Positions 1 through 12,510 of a stretch of DNA of 64,000 nucleotides are shown here, piece by piece. The DNA is from Marsupella aquatica. Its lineage: Eukaryota > Marchantiophyta. The position numbers were made by a program, and so were the translations under genes. The first letter of the stretch is position 1; each line of letters opens with the position of its first letter. The DNA lies in contig OZ316893.1 of the NCBI GenBank assembly GCA_973895155.1, forward strand, positions 25,978,001-26,042,000, read 5' to 3'. Below the pieces are notes generated by a model. The model was not told where the DNA came from. It searched no databases and saw nothing but the letters and a program-made list of their open reading frames with translations.

Positions 1-2
1 CA

Positions 3-420
3 GTTCAACCTCTGGTTCTGCATCAAGAGTACGCAGGTGGAAAGCATGTGCCTGGCAAGCTCTTGAACATTGGGCGTCTAAACTGGGGATCCTTCGGTTC
101 TGGACATTTTCGTTGAGGCTGATGTGCAGCCGGCAATGTATCGTGAGACACTAGTTGTCGTCGACAGGCTTGTTTATATCCATCCATCACGCATATAAGA
201 ATGCAGCACATGGTAATGTTGGTGCTCATTTGTCCCTTGGTAATATGCCAGTGCTATCAGTTCACATTCTATTTGCCACAAGACAAAATTGCTACAGAGG
301 TTTACCGGTACAATTTGTGGATGCATGGGATAGATGCCCAAAACTTCTATGGAGGACATGTTCTGATCTGGAGAGTAGAAATATATGTTATACTTTGTCG
401 GGCCAAAAAGTTATGCTTGG
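3..420 (+). other. unrecognised coding-like relic with frame breaks
   Basis: Three stretches read like conserved protein, but in different frames. Positions 3-116 give an open stretch containing GKLLNIGRLNWGSFG, ended by TGA. Near 115-198 a second frame reads ADVQPAMYRETLVVVDRL and then stops. Near 250-370 a third frame reads FYLPQDKIATEVYRYNLW. The composition (W, Y, G and charged residues in clusters) looks like real protein, but I do not recognise the family and see no clean introns joining the pieces. It may be the 3' part of a decayed gene that begins left of the window, or exons of a live gene with junctions I could not place. Confidence 0.25.
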
Positions 421-1043
421 CCATAGCCTAATATAAGGGCTGGTGAGTACTACCCTGCAGAACGAAGGAAGTGATTATTTGCCCATAAATGACATCGGAT
501 TGCCAATCAAATGCTCTCAGGTGCTGAAAAGAGAGGTCGTTGATATTTATCTGGAGAGCACTGGGTGGTCAGGTGACTTTGCAAGATTTTAAAGCCAACG
601 AGAAGGATATGAAATATGAAATCTCCTCCAGACATGGTCAAGCAGACTCCAAGTTTTTCTGAAGTCGGAGATCATAATTGCTGTACCCAAGGAGAAAAGA
701 CAAGATCAAACAACGTTGGACACCTTGATGCTAAACCTGCCGAATTTCTGCCTGACAAATTTGGACAAAATCGAGTTCACGCCTCGTTCAACGAGAAGTC
801 CAAATCGTCACGGGACGGAAAAACCTTTTGTCTTCGTCGTCATATGTCCCTGTGTTCGTGGAACTAGCTACCTACTTCTCCTCCCTCAAGCTTTGCACTG
901 TCCATCAGGCTTCTGAAACGACTCGGATGCGGTTCTCACACAGCTTCGTTTTTGAAACACAGATTGAGACGAAATAATGCAAACAGAGAGATTATTGGGA
1001 GTAATCACCGATATTGGATGCGACACGTACTTAGGTGGAGTCC
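421..1043. other. intergenic, no feature seen
   Basis: Only short open frames without protein-like composition. The part nearest 1043 would hold the 3' flank of the ARPC4 pseudogene on the minus strand. Confidence 0.4.
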
Positions 1044-2949
1044 TCATATAAACTGCCGAAGGAATTCAGCTGCCACCAGGCGACCCCTTGTGTTCACAGA
1101 CAACTTTAGCTCACTGATTTCTTTATCAATATCCTGCAAAGAGTTGTCACGACTTCAGTCACAAGCAAAAGCGAGTTGTTAAAAGCAGGCAATTCTCTTC
1201 CAGTTTGTTCATAGCTGAGAACCTACAGGTTGGAAAGTGACATACATTCATTAATGAATAGTCTCCTTCGTTATTGAAGCTATTCGCGTATAGAAATTGG
1301 GTCAAGATACCCGGCCAAGCTGTCTCCGTGATCATACTATTAACAATAAGCATAGCATCACTGCAGTTTATACTCAATTTGTTGATATTGTGGGTATTAG
1401 TGATTTGTAAGATCGGAGATTAGCAAATGATAACTCCACGATAGACCTAGAATCCTTCCAAGATTTCATAATAATGTAATGGTACAAACCTCCATAAATG
1501 AGATGATAAAATCGATCAACTTACGTTTGAACATCGTCTCGCAGTGGAAATTTGTGACCAGAAAGCTTATGTCGTATCCCTGCAGACGTTTCCAATGATG
1601 TGCAGAATATGTCAAAAACTATCAACATCCAGCCAAAAGATTAATATCAAAAGGCACGTCGAAATTAAGGGGTCGTAAATATTTTTATGTGGAACAAGAA
1701 CTGGCCAAATTCCAAAAGCTAATAATCACATCTCCACATAGATGAGCTAATACATCCACCAAACATAATATAATAAAAATTTACGGTATCATCAATTGTT
1801 ACCCACGGGTTTCCGTCGTAATAAGCCTCAGCCCGCATGGACAAAAATCGCAAAAACTTCTTAGCCAAGATGTTCTCGAGTTCATCAGCTTGTTTTACCT
1901 GCAGACCATGAACAATGTCAGCAACAACACTAGTCTGCTTACATAAAGTGCGTACTTAGGTCTGTTCCATGAAATTGACCCTAGCATCACAACATCAACA
2001 GACCATGACCCAAGGAATGCAAGACCCTCACTTATATTCTAATGCGATGACAACCCATTATGAACTCCTCAAGTAACACCAAAATTCCCTACTGCAGGCA
2101 ACATCTACGGGGGGCACTGGTTTATGTCAACAAAATTGAGACCCTCAGAGCATTTACATGGCCAACTTCACAAAATCCATGCAAGTTCGAAAGTCTGAAG
2201 AAAAAGCGGGGCAAGGCCTACTCGTAAGATATTCCGTTAGGAGGACATGGACCACCAACCTTGATACAAATGCGAATAGAATTGACAGAGACTTCTATCA
2301 AACATTTTCTGCTTCATTTCTGCATATAAGGACCTGAACAGTCGCGCAATAGTTCAGTAATAAAAACGAGAGAACGAAACATTCTGAGGGGACATCTGTA
2401 CAATCCTCGAAAGTGAATCACACAAGATTACTTCAAGAAAAATGGAAAGACGAACTGAATTTACTTTGGAGTCCACGGACCCCTTCTTGGAGCACACAAG
2501 GACCGAGAACGACAAAAAGGAAGAACGAAGGGTTGGACATACAGGATTGAGCAGAAGTTCGGGACTTGTCCTGCATTTGATAGGAACAGAAACTGTCAGT
2601 GTCAGTAAAAAATCGCTCTTCAGCTCCTAGTTGATTTGTTAATGCCTAGTGCATCTGCAAAGGAAGAACAATCTCATCCGCCCTGAAAATGTTTGAGCAA
2701 GATGAAAGTAACTGTATCGACTTTCGAGATAGATATGGTGCACAGGACTGGCTCCAAACGGAATAAGAAGCCTCCTGACAAGGAAAATTCTGCGTTTCCA
2801 TCCAAAACTCAATTTTCCTACAGCTACTCAATGAGAATCACGATGAGGTTACCTTGACTACAAAAAGGATGTATACCTGTAGACACCTGGCTGCCGTAAG
2901 CGTATTTCGGATGCATGTTGGGTAGGGCTTTAAAGTATTTGCCTGCCAT
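1044..2949 (-). pseudogene. ARPC4: ARPC4 (Arp2/3 complex 20-kDa subunit) pseudogene, introns retained
   Basis: Six exon remnants on the minus strand match plant ARPC4 in order: 2877-2949 (start; TCIRNTL, CLQ), 2760-2789 (NFPCQE), 2260-2333 (VLICRNEAE), 1803-1898 ([29 protein letters not shown]), 1490-1579 ([23 protein letters not shown]) and 1044-1133 ([21 protein letters not shown] at 1044-1046). The intact protein nucleates branched actin as part of Arp2/3. Lesions seen: a GGCA duplication straight after the start codon shifts the frame; the second exon lost most of its middle, about 16 codons; the third lacks one base; the fourth lacks about 7 bases before RRKPV; the fourth-fifth junction is out of phase. 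Exons 5 and 6 are clean and join in phase. Retained introns show this is a decayed genomic copy, not a processed one. Whether a functional copy exists elsewhere cannot be seen. Confidence 0.85.
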
Positions 2950-3749
2950 CGAAATGTCTCCTGATTATAATATGGAAATGTAAACCGTGTTGGAGCCAGA
3001 GGCACCACTACAATCCATATATTGCAGGCCATGATCGCAAATCAGCAGCAAGGGAGCATGAATGCTACAGTGGATTGCATTGCAAACTCCCTTGAATTAA
3101 TGGTCATATATACTTTTCTCTAGATGACGAGACCGTATTCAGAACAGAGTGTACAGTGTTGCATGTTCTTCTTCCTTGGCTGTTCCGAATGAACATTGTT
3201 CCAGAAAAAAGACATCCAGGTCACATAACACCAAGGAGTCCAACATCGAACAAGCTGCTCTCGGATGACTTCGAGAAGTGACATGAATTAACCTTCCTAT
3301 GAGCACAATCGCCAAAATTGTGGCTGCTAAGACCACAGTTGCGTCGCCGTACCCTCATTCTCAAACTCACCGCAACAACAATGCAGAAGGGGGCGACTAC
3401 AGGACTTCAACACAACGAGGGCCATTGACCGAAAGAGGCTGAAACACACACCATTGAGCACCGCTGTTCGGGAATCAGGAGTTCAATCACTCAATATCAC
3501 AACAGCTGCAGCTGATTGGCAATGTAAGAAGAACGCATAAAAATCTCAATGGAATCGATGAGGTCTCAAACTACAGCAACTTCGCGAGAGGAGGCGAGTG
3601 TTGAGGATTGGAAGAAACCCAGACACGGAAGTGATCAGAGCTCTCGAGCACCGACACACCGCCATCCAAAGCTAATTCTTCACGTGCCGTCGAACATGCT
3701 TCGACGTGACTCGCGTGCACGAAATTCACGTTTACTCATGTGACTTGAG
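2950..3749. other. intergenic, upstream of the ARPC4 pseudogene
   Basis: Former promoter side of the ARPC4 pseudogene. I see no conserved coding stretch, RNA gene or repeat here. Confidence 0.4.
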
Positions 3750-4560
3750 TATAATTCATTGCCTGAATTGTCGAGGCTTTTAGCGTACTCCCCCTTCATG
3801 AAACAAAAGCTAGGATGTACCTATTCATTGTCCCTGCCCATCCCCATGGACTTTTCTTGGAACAAAAGCCAGGATGTACCTATTCAAAGTCCCTGCCCAT
3901 CCCATGGACTTTTCATGAAACAAAGGCCAGGATGGACCTACACATTGTCCCTACTCATAACCATTGAACAAGTAAGGCGCAGTAGTAGTAGTTTTTACAG
4001 TAAAAAGAAAAGCCCGGATGAACCGAGACATTGTCCCTGCCCATCCCCATCCCATGGACTGCATAAAGCAATTGTAGTTTTTTACACCAAAAAGAAAAGC
4101 CCGGATGGACCGGGGCAATGTCCCTGCCCATTCCCATGGACTGTGTAAAGCAATCCTTGTTTTATACCAAAAAGAAAACAAAATTGGTTGTGATCCTGAG
4201 TAATGGACGTCTTGATGTCTTGATGTCTTTCAGGTTCAAGGTCCTCAAATCCTCAAGTTACCCAGTTGCCGAGGAAATAGTTTCAATAATGTGCTTAGGT
4301 TCACGGTCGTCTAATAGTCAAGTTAGTGAGTAAACCAGTTTAGTAATGTGCTGCAAATGGTAACAAGACCATTTACACATCATATTTAAGTCAAAAGTGT
4401 AAACAGTGTTATTTGAGTCAGTTTAAATGTTTTGAACAAGTTCATCTAAGCTTTGTCAGTGCATCTAGGCTTCATTGACAAAGTGGAGGTCCATCACAGC
4501 TTCAGTTTCCCCTTTTCATTGTCTCTTTTTACCTTGAAAGTAAATGAAGAACACTGAGGA
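3750..4560 (+). repeat. dispersed repeat, copy A, with internal tandem units
   Basis: The left part (about 3790-4180) is a degenerate tandem array of five units built on 'ACAAAAGCCAGGATGGACC', 'ATTGTCCCTGCCCATCCCC', 'CATGGACT' and an AAAAAGAAAA tract. The right part (about 4190-4530) is unique and matches 42950-43190 in the same order and orientation: 'TGATGTCTTTCAGGTTCAAG', 'GTCAAAAGTGTAAACA', 'GACAAAGTGGAGGTCCATC'. The shared order over about 500 bp means both loci hold copies of one interspersed element. I see no coding capacity, LTR or terminal inverted repeat, so its class is unknown. Confidence 0.75.
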
Positions 4561-4579
4561 GACTCTCCCCACCCAGAGT

Positions 4580-5530
4580 GACATACATTCACTAGAGAGA
4601 TCTCAAGTTAGAGATGATTTTAGATTTTAGAAAGTCTAAATGGGAAACATTTCTAGCATTTCTTCCTTCACACAAGATAACATTGCAACCCTCCCAAATT
4701 GTTTTTTGAAAAAAAAACTCTTTCAAGCAAGAGAACGGTAGCCACCCTCCATATTCTAAATCCTCTTAGACTTTACTGCCACTCAGCTTTGAGAGTTTGG
4801 GGCAATAGACAGCAGCATTCTGAAATTGGGGTTCCCACCATATTGTTTCTGAATTTCTTGAATTTCTCTATGTATTTTCTAGGAAAATGGGCGTGCAAGA
4901 TTTGGATCCACTATTAATGAAGATTCTCCTTTGAAATTAGTAAAATGAAAAATCTCTTAGACCTTTTGGTGTATTAAGGTCCTGTTACCAAGAGCATCAA
5001 TGGCTTAAGATTCAAGCTGAAACCCTTTAAGGGCATTATATTACACAACGCCCAAAACATTAGTAGCCCCTTAAAAGTCAGAGCTACCAGGGCATTATGG
5101 CAAATAACTGCCCCTTAAAATTCAAGCTGAAACTCTTTAGGGGCATAATATTACACTATGCCCAAAACATTCCAGGCAGTAATAGCCCCTCAAAATTCAA
5201 GAGGTAACTTTTGGGGGGCATGATATCCCACAATGCCTTCTAGACAGAATTTTTTCTACATAAGCAAACCCCTCCAAACAGTTTTCTCTTTGTAGATCCA
5301 GCTTGGTCTCGGTTATGAGATTGTAGCCCCCTGGCAAGCCTGCCTGGATGGTTATCCAATTTGAAAATAGAGCACAATTACACTCCTGCTTATGCTCAGT
5401 AATCTATGGCCACGCTGGGATTACTTCCCATAAAAGCCCTTGGGGCCACTGGTTAGCCACTGGTTAGCCTAAGTGTTACCATCACTTAGTAGCAAAATTT
5501 AGCTACATTCCACCTCTTTAGAAAGTCTTC
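4580..5530 (+). repeat. second dispersed repeat family, long copy
   Basis: Shares scattered blocks in the same order with 10330-10690: 'CTTCACACAAGATAACA', 'TTCTGAAATTGGGGTTCCC', 'CACCATATTGTTTCT', and later a 'GCTACATTCCACCTCT' block. Inside it, about 4975-5235 is a degenerate direct repeat, three units around 'GGGCATTATATTACAC' and 'GCCCAAAACATT' with 'TAGCCCCTTAAAA'. No coding capacity seen. Confidence 0.55.
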
Positions 5531-5544
5531 CAAATGCAGGAATC

Positions 5545-5865
5545 CATTGCTCGTCAATTGGGCTACATGACATTTGTTCTACTAGCTCCATATTGCACAA
5601 ATGCCAAGGAATCCCAACTTGGTGTTCGAAAGGCTAGCTAACACTTGCTCATTTCTTTTGAGTTTGGTTTTTGTCCAAAGTTTTGCTTGTTCTTTTTTGT
5701 TTGTTCTTTTGTACTCTCTTTGGCCCCTTCTGTACAAGGTTTGTTGTGACTATTCACTGCACCTCAATTGGGCTACATGACATTTGTTATCCCAGCTCCA
5801 TATTGCGCAAAATGCGAAGGAAACCCAGCTTCGTGTTGGAAAGGCCAGCTAACACTCGCTATAGA
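5545..5865 (+). repeat. direct repeat of about 95 bp, two copies 210 bp apart
   Basis: 'CAATTGGGCTACATGACATT' with the following 75 bases occurs near 5553 and again near 5764, about 85-90% alike, ending in 'GCCAGCTAACACTCGCT' or its variant. No open frame is shared by the two copies. Confidence 0.7.
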
Positions 5866-7200
5866 AACTCCATCTTCCCAATGCAAAGAAAACCCAGCTA
5901 ATAAGTATTGAAAAGGCTGTGTTCTGCAGATGAAAATGCAAATTCATGAAGGAGTCCATGCATCTCCAGTGGGTGGTAGAAGGGAGTTTCTCAAGTTCCT
6001 TTGCTCTTAAAGGATCATGGATAGCCAATTTCATGGATCGTTCTTGACGACATGGAATCTGAACTGTTTCTCTCAAAATCTCCAAGCAGGCCGCAATTGC
6101 AGTTCTAGTTTACCAATACAAGGATAGTCGATGTGCAATCTGTGAGGATACTCAATACATTTTGCTCTGGTACTGTACATACATCTGTCATGGGCGCAAA
6201 GAAGGCGGAAAGCTTAACCATCTTTATCCATGCATTTACTGTTTCCTTCCAGAAAGTCACAGACCTACAGTCATGCTTGTTGCTCTGAAGTACATCATGC
6301 ATGATGTGAACAGGAACTAAAAATCACCATTGCTGGATGGTCAATTGAGTTGCATGACAGAAACTCAGGAACCCATAAACACTCTCAATTTGAGCAAAAC
6401 TGGGGAGCTTTCCGGATTGTGAAGAAAGAGGAAAAACGCCCCCGATCAATTGCGCTCACACAATTTCACGAATGTTACATAGAATTCAAGACGTTGTACA
6501 GTTTTCCAGCAGGCAGATAATTCGAGAGTGTTTTCGAGATTGATCTTCTTTTAGGCTGGAGAAAACATTTTGGTATGCTTTCATTCGCCCTTTGCAATGA
6601 TCCTCCGAATCCAACAAAATTTACCACAAGGCGGGGAAATTAGATACTGTTGAGGATATCGTTCTCTTGTAGGCTGGATAATCCATTTCGGCATAATTTC
6701 ATTGGCACTTTGTAATGATCCTCGCGACATGGCATGCAGTGGCCGGGTATACACTACAACTGCAATGACGATATCGGCCTAATGTGAAGTAGTTCGATAG
6801 TTCTTAGGGTAGACGTAGGTCATCAAAATCATACGATAATCACTTAAGAGTTCAATTCCACAACCAGACACATTTTCTTTCTTGGAAGATAAGCTTGAGG
6901 ACTATCCTTCTGTCATCATTTAATCAGATGACAGAACAGATCCAAGACAACCCCACAAAAATTGCTTCCCTCCAATAATCCGACGTTCTCCTCTAGTATA
7001 TTATATATCGCATCAATCTGAATATGAAGATTTATGTACCAGTTTGAAAAACATCAAAAACTTTATTACCTTCCTAGAAGAGGATTTAAACGTTCCTCAT
7101 GCTTGCCTGCCTAGATTCTCCTCTCTACTAACCAATTAGTCGTAAAGATTTCAGGAGACGAGTAGAGTGGCAAAGTGATCAATGTGGAGATTACCTAGAA
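5866..7200. other. intergenic, no confident feature
   Basis: Two adjacent minus-strand open frames (5849-6085 and 6105-6302) have plausible composition but match nothing I know and lack clear start or splice context. Positions 6520-6720 contain two diverged copies of 'TAGGCTGGA...TTTGGCATAATTTCATT...CTTTGTAATGATCCTC'. The right end is the 3' flank of the J-domain gene. Confidence 0.35.
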
Positions 7201-9224
7201 TTACCTTTTCTTCCTTCTACACTTCGCACTTTTGCCGTGTCCTCGATAGTCCTTTCCTGGACCATCTCCACCAACCTTCACCAGAAATACATAAAGTTGC
7301 AGTTTAGACATAAAATGTGATCGTAGCATGCACTACATACAACTTTTCTTGCTTCACAACTGTGATAAAAGAAAATTACACGAAAGAGGAAAACGAAATT
7401 GTTCCAGAACAGTTCGTCCCTGCCACACAGATGATTACCCCCATGCAAAATGCTTCGGAAGAGAGATTTGGTGATGCCGCGGAGCAATCTGCAGTTGTAG
7501 AATTTTCTGTAATAGATGTTTGGAAAGCAGAGGCAAAATTGTTCTGGGTGGAAAGATTGACAAAATCTTGAGCTGGAGTAACATGAGAAATTTGTGGCTC
7601 CTTGAAAACTGAAGCTTGGGTCGAAATCAAATTGAGGAACTCTCCGTCTAACCAATGGTCAAATAAGTCGGGGACCCGGCCAAGATTCGGATGCGGTTGA
7701 GGACAAGATGTGGTGGGTTTCTCAAATTCAGAGGAAAATTCTCTGGCCCCGTTAACACTATCGCCCCAAAAGCTGTACTGTGAGCAACCACTAGCTTTGA
7801 AGAGATTAGGGTGCGGTTTCGGAGGAGAGTCCGCTGTGGGAGGTTGATTCGTTTTGGGCTGCTCCGGGCAGGAAGTCGTAGCATTCAAGCCAAATTGTTC
7901 GCAATCTCGAGCATCATCTTCGGTATCGGCGACAGTCGTGTAAAGATTACTCGCCTCCTGAAATTCTTGGTCGGCGGAGCTCTGCTGGACAAAAATATAC
8001 AATTCCCCGATGAGTCAACTTTCTCAAACGAGTCAATCTCGTCTAGCTTAAGACGACGAAGACGACGACTAGGTCTGGGAAGGTTGAGACGATACCTTGG
8101 AACAAGCAGGGCTGGCTTCCTTCATTTTCTTAAAAAGCTCTTCGATGAAATCACTAAAGCTCTGCAAAGTGACAGAGAAAAACCTTCAGCGAAGTAGTGC
8201 AGGTCAATCGTGAGGCAGCTAAGGGTAAGAAACTAGAACTGCTAGTGTCATATCCTAACCCAGTGTACTGCACAATTCTGCGTTGAGAAAATTGAAACAA
8301 ATCACGACCAACTCTGACATTTGAGTGGAGGGAAGCTCACAGGATCATCATCAACGTCCAGTCCATGGTCATACATCAATCTCTTGGTCTCGTCAGACAG
8401 AACTGCATAAACAAGACACGGGTATATTACCGGGAGTATTTCCAATGACTTCAATTCGAACTTACCAAAACAATGGAAAAAGACAAGTTACTTAGGCCTT
8501 AAAATTGGACGGACAAGTGCCGTCGAATGACTGTGTAAGTGACTAGGAAGAATCGATGTTTCAAGATGAACCCACCTGAATAAGCTTCCTGGACAACTTG
8601 GAATTTCAGCTTCGCTTGCTCTCTAGCCTCACCTTTCGCGTTCGAGCACTTGTCTGGATGCCATCTCTAAAACGCAAGCCCGGAAAGAGAACAAAGAAAA
8701 CAGACGGGTCAATGTCCAGCATTGGCGCAGGAGAATTTCTACACGCCCGCAAGGCAGAATGAGGCCTCAAGTCACTGCCAACCAATGCATATATTCAACG
8801 ACCCACAACTCCAGCCAGCTCTGCCTGGTCAGCGAAAGTAAAGCTGGGGCTCCGAGCGCATGAGCAAATTCCTTCCCATAGCAAACCGCGGACTGCGAGC
8901 ACAATTACATAGCAATTCACTGTTGTTACACTTTTTGAAAACAAACTCATTTTACCAAAAGCCTTTTGTTCATATCTTTCGTTTGTGGGAGAGTTCGGCA
9001 AATGTGTGTGCTTCCGTCACCTTGTTCCAGCTCAACGTGCCAAGTACTGGAAATCACACTCAGCCACGATCAATGCTCTACAACAGGACCCAAACCCGGA
9101 GACTGCAGCGAGACCCACTAACCATAGCGAGCTTCCGGTACGCAGTCCGAATTTCAGCCGCAGTCGACCCTTTCTCCACACCAAGGATACTGTAGAAGCA
9201 TTTGAGGCTGGGACAGTTCTCCAT
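7201..9224 (-). CDS. J-domain (DnaJ/Hsp40) co-chaperone, plant-specific type
   Basis: Exons on the minus strand: 9123-9224, 8576-8666, 8341-8402, 8096-8161, 7439-7984 and 7201-7275. All junctions are GT-AG and the sum is 942 bases (313 aa). The J domain spans about residues 9-80: FYSILGV and EIRTAYRKLAM in exon 1, then RWHPDKCS with the HPD triplet at residues 37-39, then QVVQEAYS and VLSDETKR. J domains stimulate Hsp70 ATPase through HPD. Next comes a short acidic hinge, an FSDFIEELF helix, a long low-complexity Ser/Thr/Pro-rich region and a basic end, KCRRKKR. There is no G/F region, zinc finger or client-binding domain, so this is a class C J protein, similar in layout to small plant J proteins with basic tails. 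The basic tail could be a nuclear signal (inference). Start chosen because it gives a complete first J-domain helix. Confidence 0.88.
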
Positions 9225-10330
9225 TGCGTTCAAAATTCCGGCTCCACTCCGCTCAAACCATCAGCAGCAAATGCCCCACGCCACAAACAAACCCTCGGCT
9301 CCTAATCCTCCACTTCAAACTCATGCTCGTGCTCGTGCTACTCGTTGTCCGTCCCCTCCCCTCACGTGCTCAGTCATAGAGAACCTACCATACCACAATT
9401 GCTTCCTGCTCGTGCTCGCGAGACGGGCGAAGATGTCGATGCCGAAATCATCCTCATGCAGATCGACGATCTCACCTACACCAAACCAACGAACCTCCAG
9501 ACCGCAAATCGTCGTCGCAGCACGCGGGAATCCTCGAAACACAGGGAATTATTATTACAACAGTGCACCACTACCGCCGACGCTTGATACACAACAATTA
9601 CTCGACCAATTGCTCTCGCTCCAAGACCACTCCCTGCTTCAGTGTCGCAGACACCATATTCGCTGCAATGCGGAGATCGCGATCACTCCAGCAACAATCC
9701 AACGTACACACGACAACAGCTACACCAAGACGTTTCTAGAAGGTCCTGTTGTGTGAGACGACACCAGCCGAGAATAGAATACATTCATCAATAGAATATA
9801 ATCGAATGAATAGAATAGAAGGAATACAATACAATACAATTGAGTAAAATAGAATAGAATAGAAGAGAAGAGAAGAGAAGAGAGGAGAGGAGAGCGGTGC
9901 GATGAAATGTGACGAGAAAAAGAGCAGTTCACCTGAATCAGGTGGAGGAAACATCGAGAAGGTCCCGAGAATAATATTTGCTGGAGCGACACAATGAATG
10001 ATGGTGCAGTATCTTCATATCATCATCAACTCATCACCTGATCACCCTCTTTCTTATTTCGTGTCATCATCAAATCATCAATGGCCTGTTCCTCACAGGC
10101 ATTTATTGACTCATTAATTACACTCTCCGGGCCCACTGTTAAATCACCGGTGTCCATTTTCAAATCCAGGTCACCCCAATTTATTAATAATGTTCTCGTT
10201 TAAATTATTGAGAGATATGTTTGGCTGACCCCTAATTGAAAAGTACTCGTTGATTGGAACCCATGAGATTTTAAAAATGGACAGATGTATTTGATGGACC
10301 CTATGAGAGCTTGGATAGAACGATTTAAAG
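9225..10330. other. intergenic with AGAAT/AGAGA microsatellite
   Basis: Upstream region of the J-domain gene. Positions 9776-9895 are a degenerate microsatellite of GAATA units passing into AGAGA and AGAGG units. Plus-strand open frames at 9200-9760 have no protein-like features and partly overlap the promoter and first exon of the minus-strand gene. Confidence 0.6.
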
Positions 10331-10690
10331 GTCTATCAAGAGTCTAGATCAATCCTTGCCAATTTACTAAATGGAAAATAGCTTTGACTAGGATCTTGCT
10401 ATCTTCACACAAAATAACACCCCCCAAACAAAAAATCTCCCCCTTCATACAAGAGGACCTCTGCAATCCTCATCATTAAAACAAACTTTTAAAATTTTGT
10501 GTCAGTCACATTTCAGAGTTAGTGCTGATAGAGAGGAGCGTTCCGTGGGGTTCTGAAATTGGGTACCCACCATAATGTTTCTCAACCTCACCATGACCAT
10601 TGCTATTTGTGGCTAAAATCAGCTACAAGATTCCACCTCTCCAAAAAAAATCTTTCTTCCTTCATCCTTTAGACAATATCCCACCTAGCC
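10330..10690 (+). repeat. second dispersed repeat family, short copy
   Basis: Diverged copy of the element at 4580-5530, same orientation. Shared blocks include 'CTTCACACAAAATAACA', 'GTTCTGAAATTGGGTACCC', 'ACCATAATGTTTCT' and 'GCTACAAGATTCCACCTCT'. Confidence 0.5.
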
Positions 10691-11424
10691 AGTCCATTAG
10701 CCAGAATCAAACAATCATCCTTAAATATAGGGAGTAGGGAGACCTGATGGTCAAAAAATAATCTAGGAATTAGATAAGGAGTAATCCTAGCATCTTGTCC
10801 AGACATGGCAAAACAGGAAAAAAAAAAAAACTCTCACCTCAGTGTTCCAGAACCTCACCTTCTGCCCATCCATGCAATGCATACATCCAAAGTCCATTCA
10901 ACCATGATTCATTCAAGGACATCATTGTCAACAAGTGTCAAACTATCATTGTACCATTAGTTGAGGAGGACAAAATAGTCACTCTTTGCCCAATTTTATA
11001 ATTTAGAGCGATTGGCAGTATCGATGCATATTAATGCTGAAATCCGTACAGTTAGAGAGACCGCTGCCCGCAGCATTGCCCGACCATAGTATTGAGATAA
11101 CATGACAAAATAAGACTTCAATTCTGTGCAACAGATGCTGTCTCAGCGGTATACGAGCAAAGTTGGGTACCGGCAGGTGCATGGCTCGAATCCTGCCAGG
11201 CACACCACTCCTCTTTTGTAACAAACCCCACCCAAAAGTGGGGTTCATTCAGTTCCTTTGACATTTCAAACAAAATTTGCAATCATGCATTTTCTCGGGC
11301 AGCGGACAGGGATGGCCACAGGCAAGGAGCGTGCGAGGCTCATTAATGAGCCTTGATACTATCATTCGACGTGAATGTTTTATTTACTTTAAAACATTAA
11401 TTATGGTGAAGTTTGGAAATGGGT

Positions 11425-11772
11425 AATATTTTAGGCATTTACTCTTAGGTCCAGGGTTATTATGTAACAACAGTTAGTCAAATCATAGTTAGGTGCTTGG
11501 TCGATAAGTTTTGGCTATTATTTTATTCACTAGCAATACTTAGTTAGTGAGTGGAATTTAGGGTCACTTGATAGATTGGAAGAGCTTTGTCTATGGAGAT
11601 CCAACATGACTCATGAGTTTAGAGTTTAGTAATTAAAGCTCTATTGTGCGTTCCCATGGACATAACCTCTAATGAGATAAAGCATGTATTTTTTGTGTCA
11701 ACTATTTGTATGTTTGTTGGATGTTGCACATGTGTACTGTCATATGAGTACTTGGCGGTCATCTACTCAACA
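11425..11772 (+). repeat. decayed solo LTR related to the Copia LTR
   Basis: Begins with 'GGCATTTACTCTTAGGTCC', like the LTR start at 12515, and ends in 'ACTCAACA' as the intact LTR does. In between it shares 'GAGTTTAGAGTTTAGTAA', 'GCTCTATTGTGCGTTCCC' and 'TGGACATAACCTC' with the LTR, in the same order. The 18-bp tandem array of the intact LTR is missing here. No internal coding region follows, so it is an old solo LTR. Confidence 0.7.
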
Positions 11773-12505
11773 TAAATATGGTGAGATTCTAAGACTAGAT
11801 CGATAGTGGATTTTAATAGTTTCTAGTGAGTTCTTATCTTTTCTTTTTGTGGAGCCGATGGATAACACAATACTCTATATCCTCCCTATATCACTCGGTG
11901 ATGATAAATATTGTTGAAGCCTCAAAAGGCCAATACAGAGATTGAATCCAACTGCTTAAAATATGGCAACTGTAGGCCGGGTGTTCACAATGTTGATGGC
12001 CTGGATTTGCACTTAGAATAAAACCATCTGCAATAATACTATTGGCTCCAATCTAGTGGGAAATGGATTAGTTACTACAGTATTCACATTTGTATGTAAG
12101 TTTATGCACATTTTGGGGACAGATGTATGACTGTTTAGGACAATTTGGAGAAATTCAAAATCTGCCACATTACCAAGTTACATCTCATATGGTGAATATG
12201 CCGCCAAAAGCACACTCATAAATTTATGGGATGTGCAAGCTAGGGAGCCCATATAATAGTATTGTTTCTCAAAGGGTAGATTTCTTGGTTCTGGTCTCTA
12301 CCACAGGCATAAACAAAAACTGCCCTACATTTACCAATGGTTCCCTGGTGAGCCACTATGCACATATGGCCTCACTTATTCCTCCTCACATATGCAAGTT
12401 GACATACCAACCTTAATAGGCAATAATGGTCCATTTTGGGATGATCACACTATAGGGCAATTTTTAGGAAGTGCGCAAAAACAAAAACAAAAAAGAGAAC
12501 AAGCC
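11773..12505. other. intergenic, left flank of the Copia insertion
   Basis: No coding or RNA feature seen. Just before the insertion lies an A-rich stretch (12478-12500). Confidence 0.4.
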
Positions 12506-12510
12506 AATAG

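Noticed and set aside
9202-9756. 184-codon plus-strand frame upstream of the J-domain gene
   Set aside because: It starts in the antisense of the first exon and promoter of the minus-strand gene and has no protein-like features.
11140-11215. tRNA-like T-arm (GGCTCGAATCCTGCC)
   Set aside because: The putative stem encloses too large a loop and no anticodon or acceptor stem can be folded around it.
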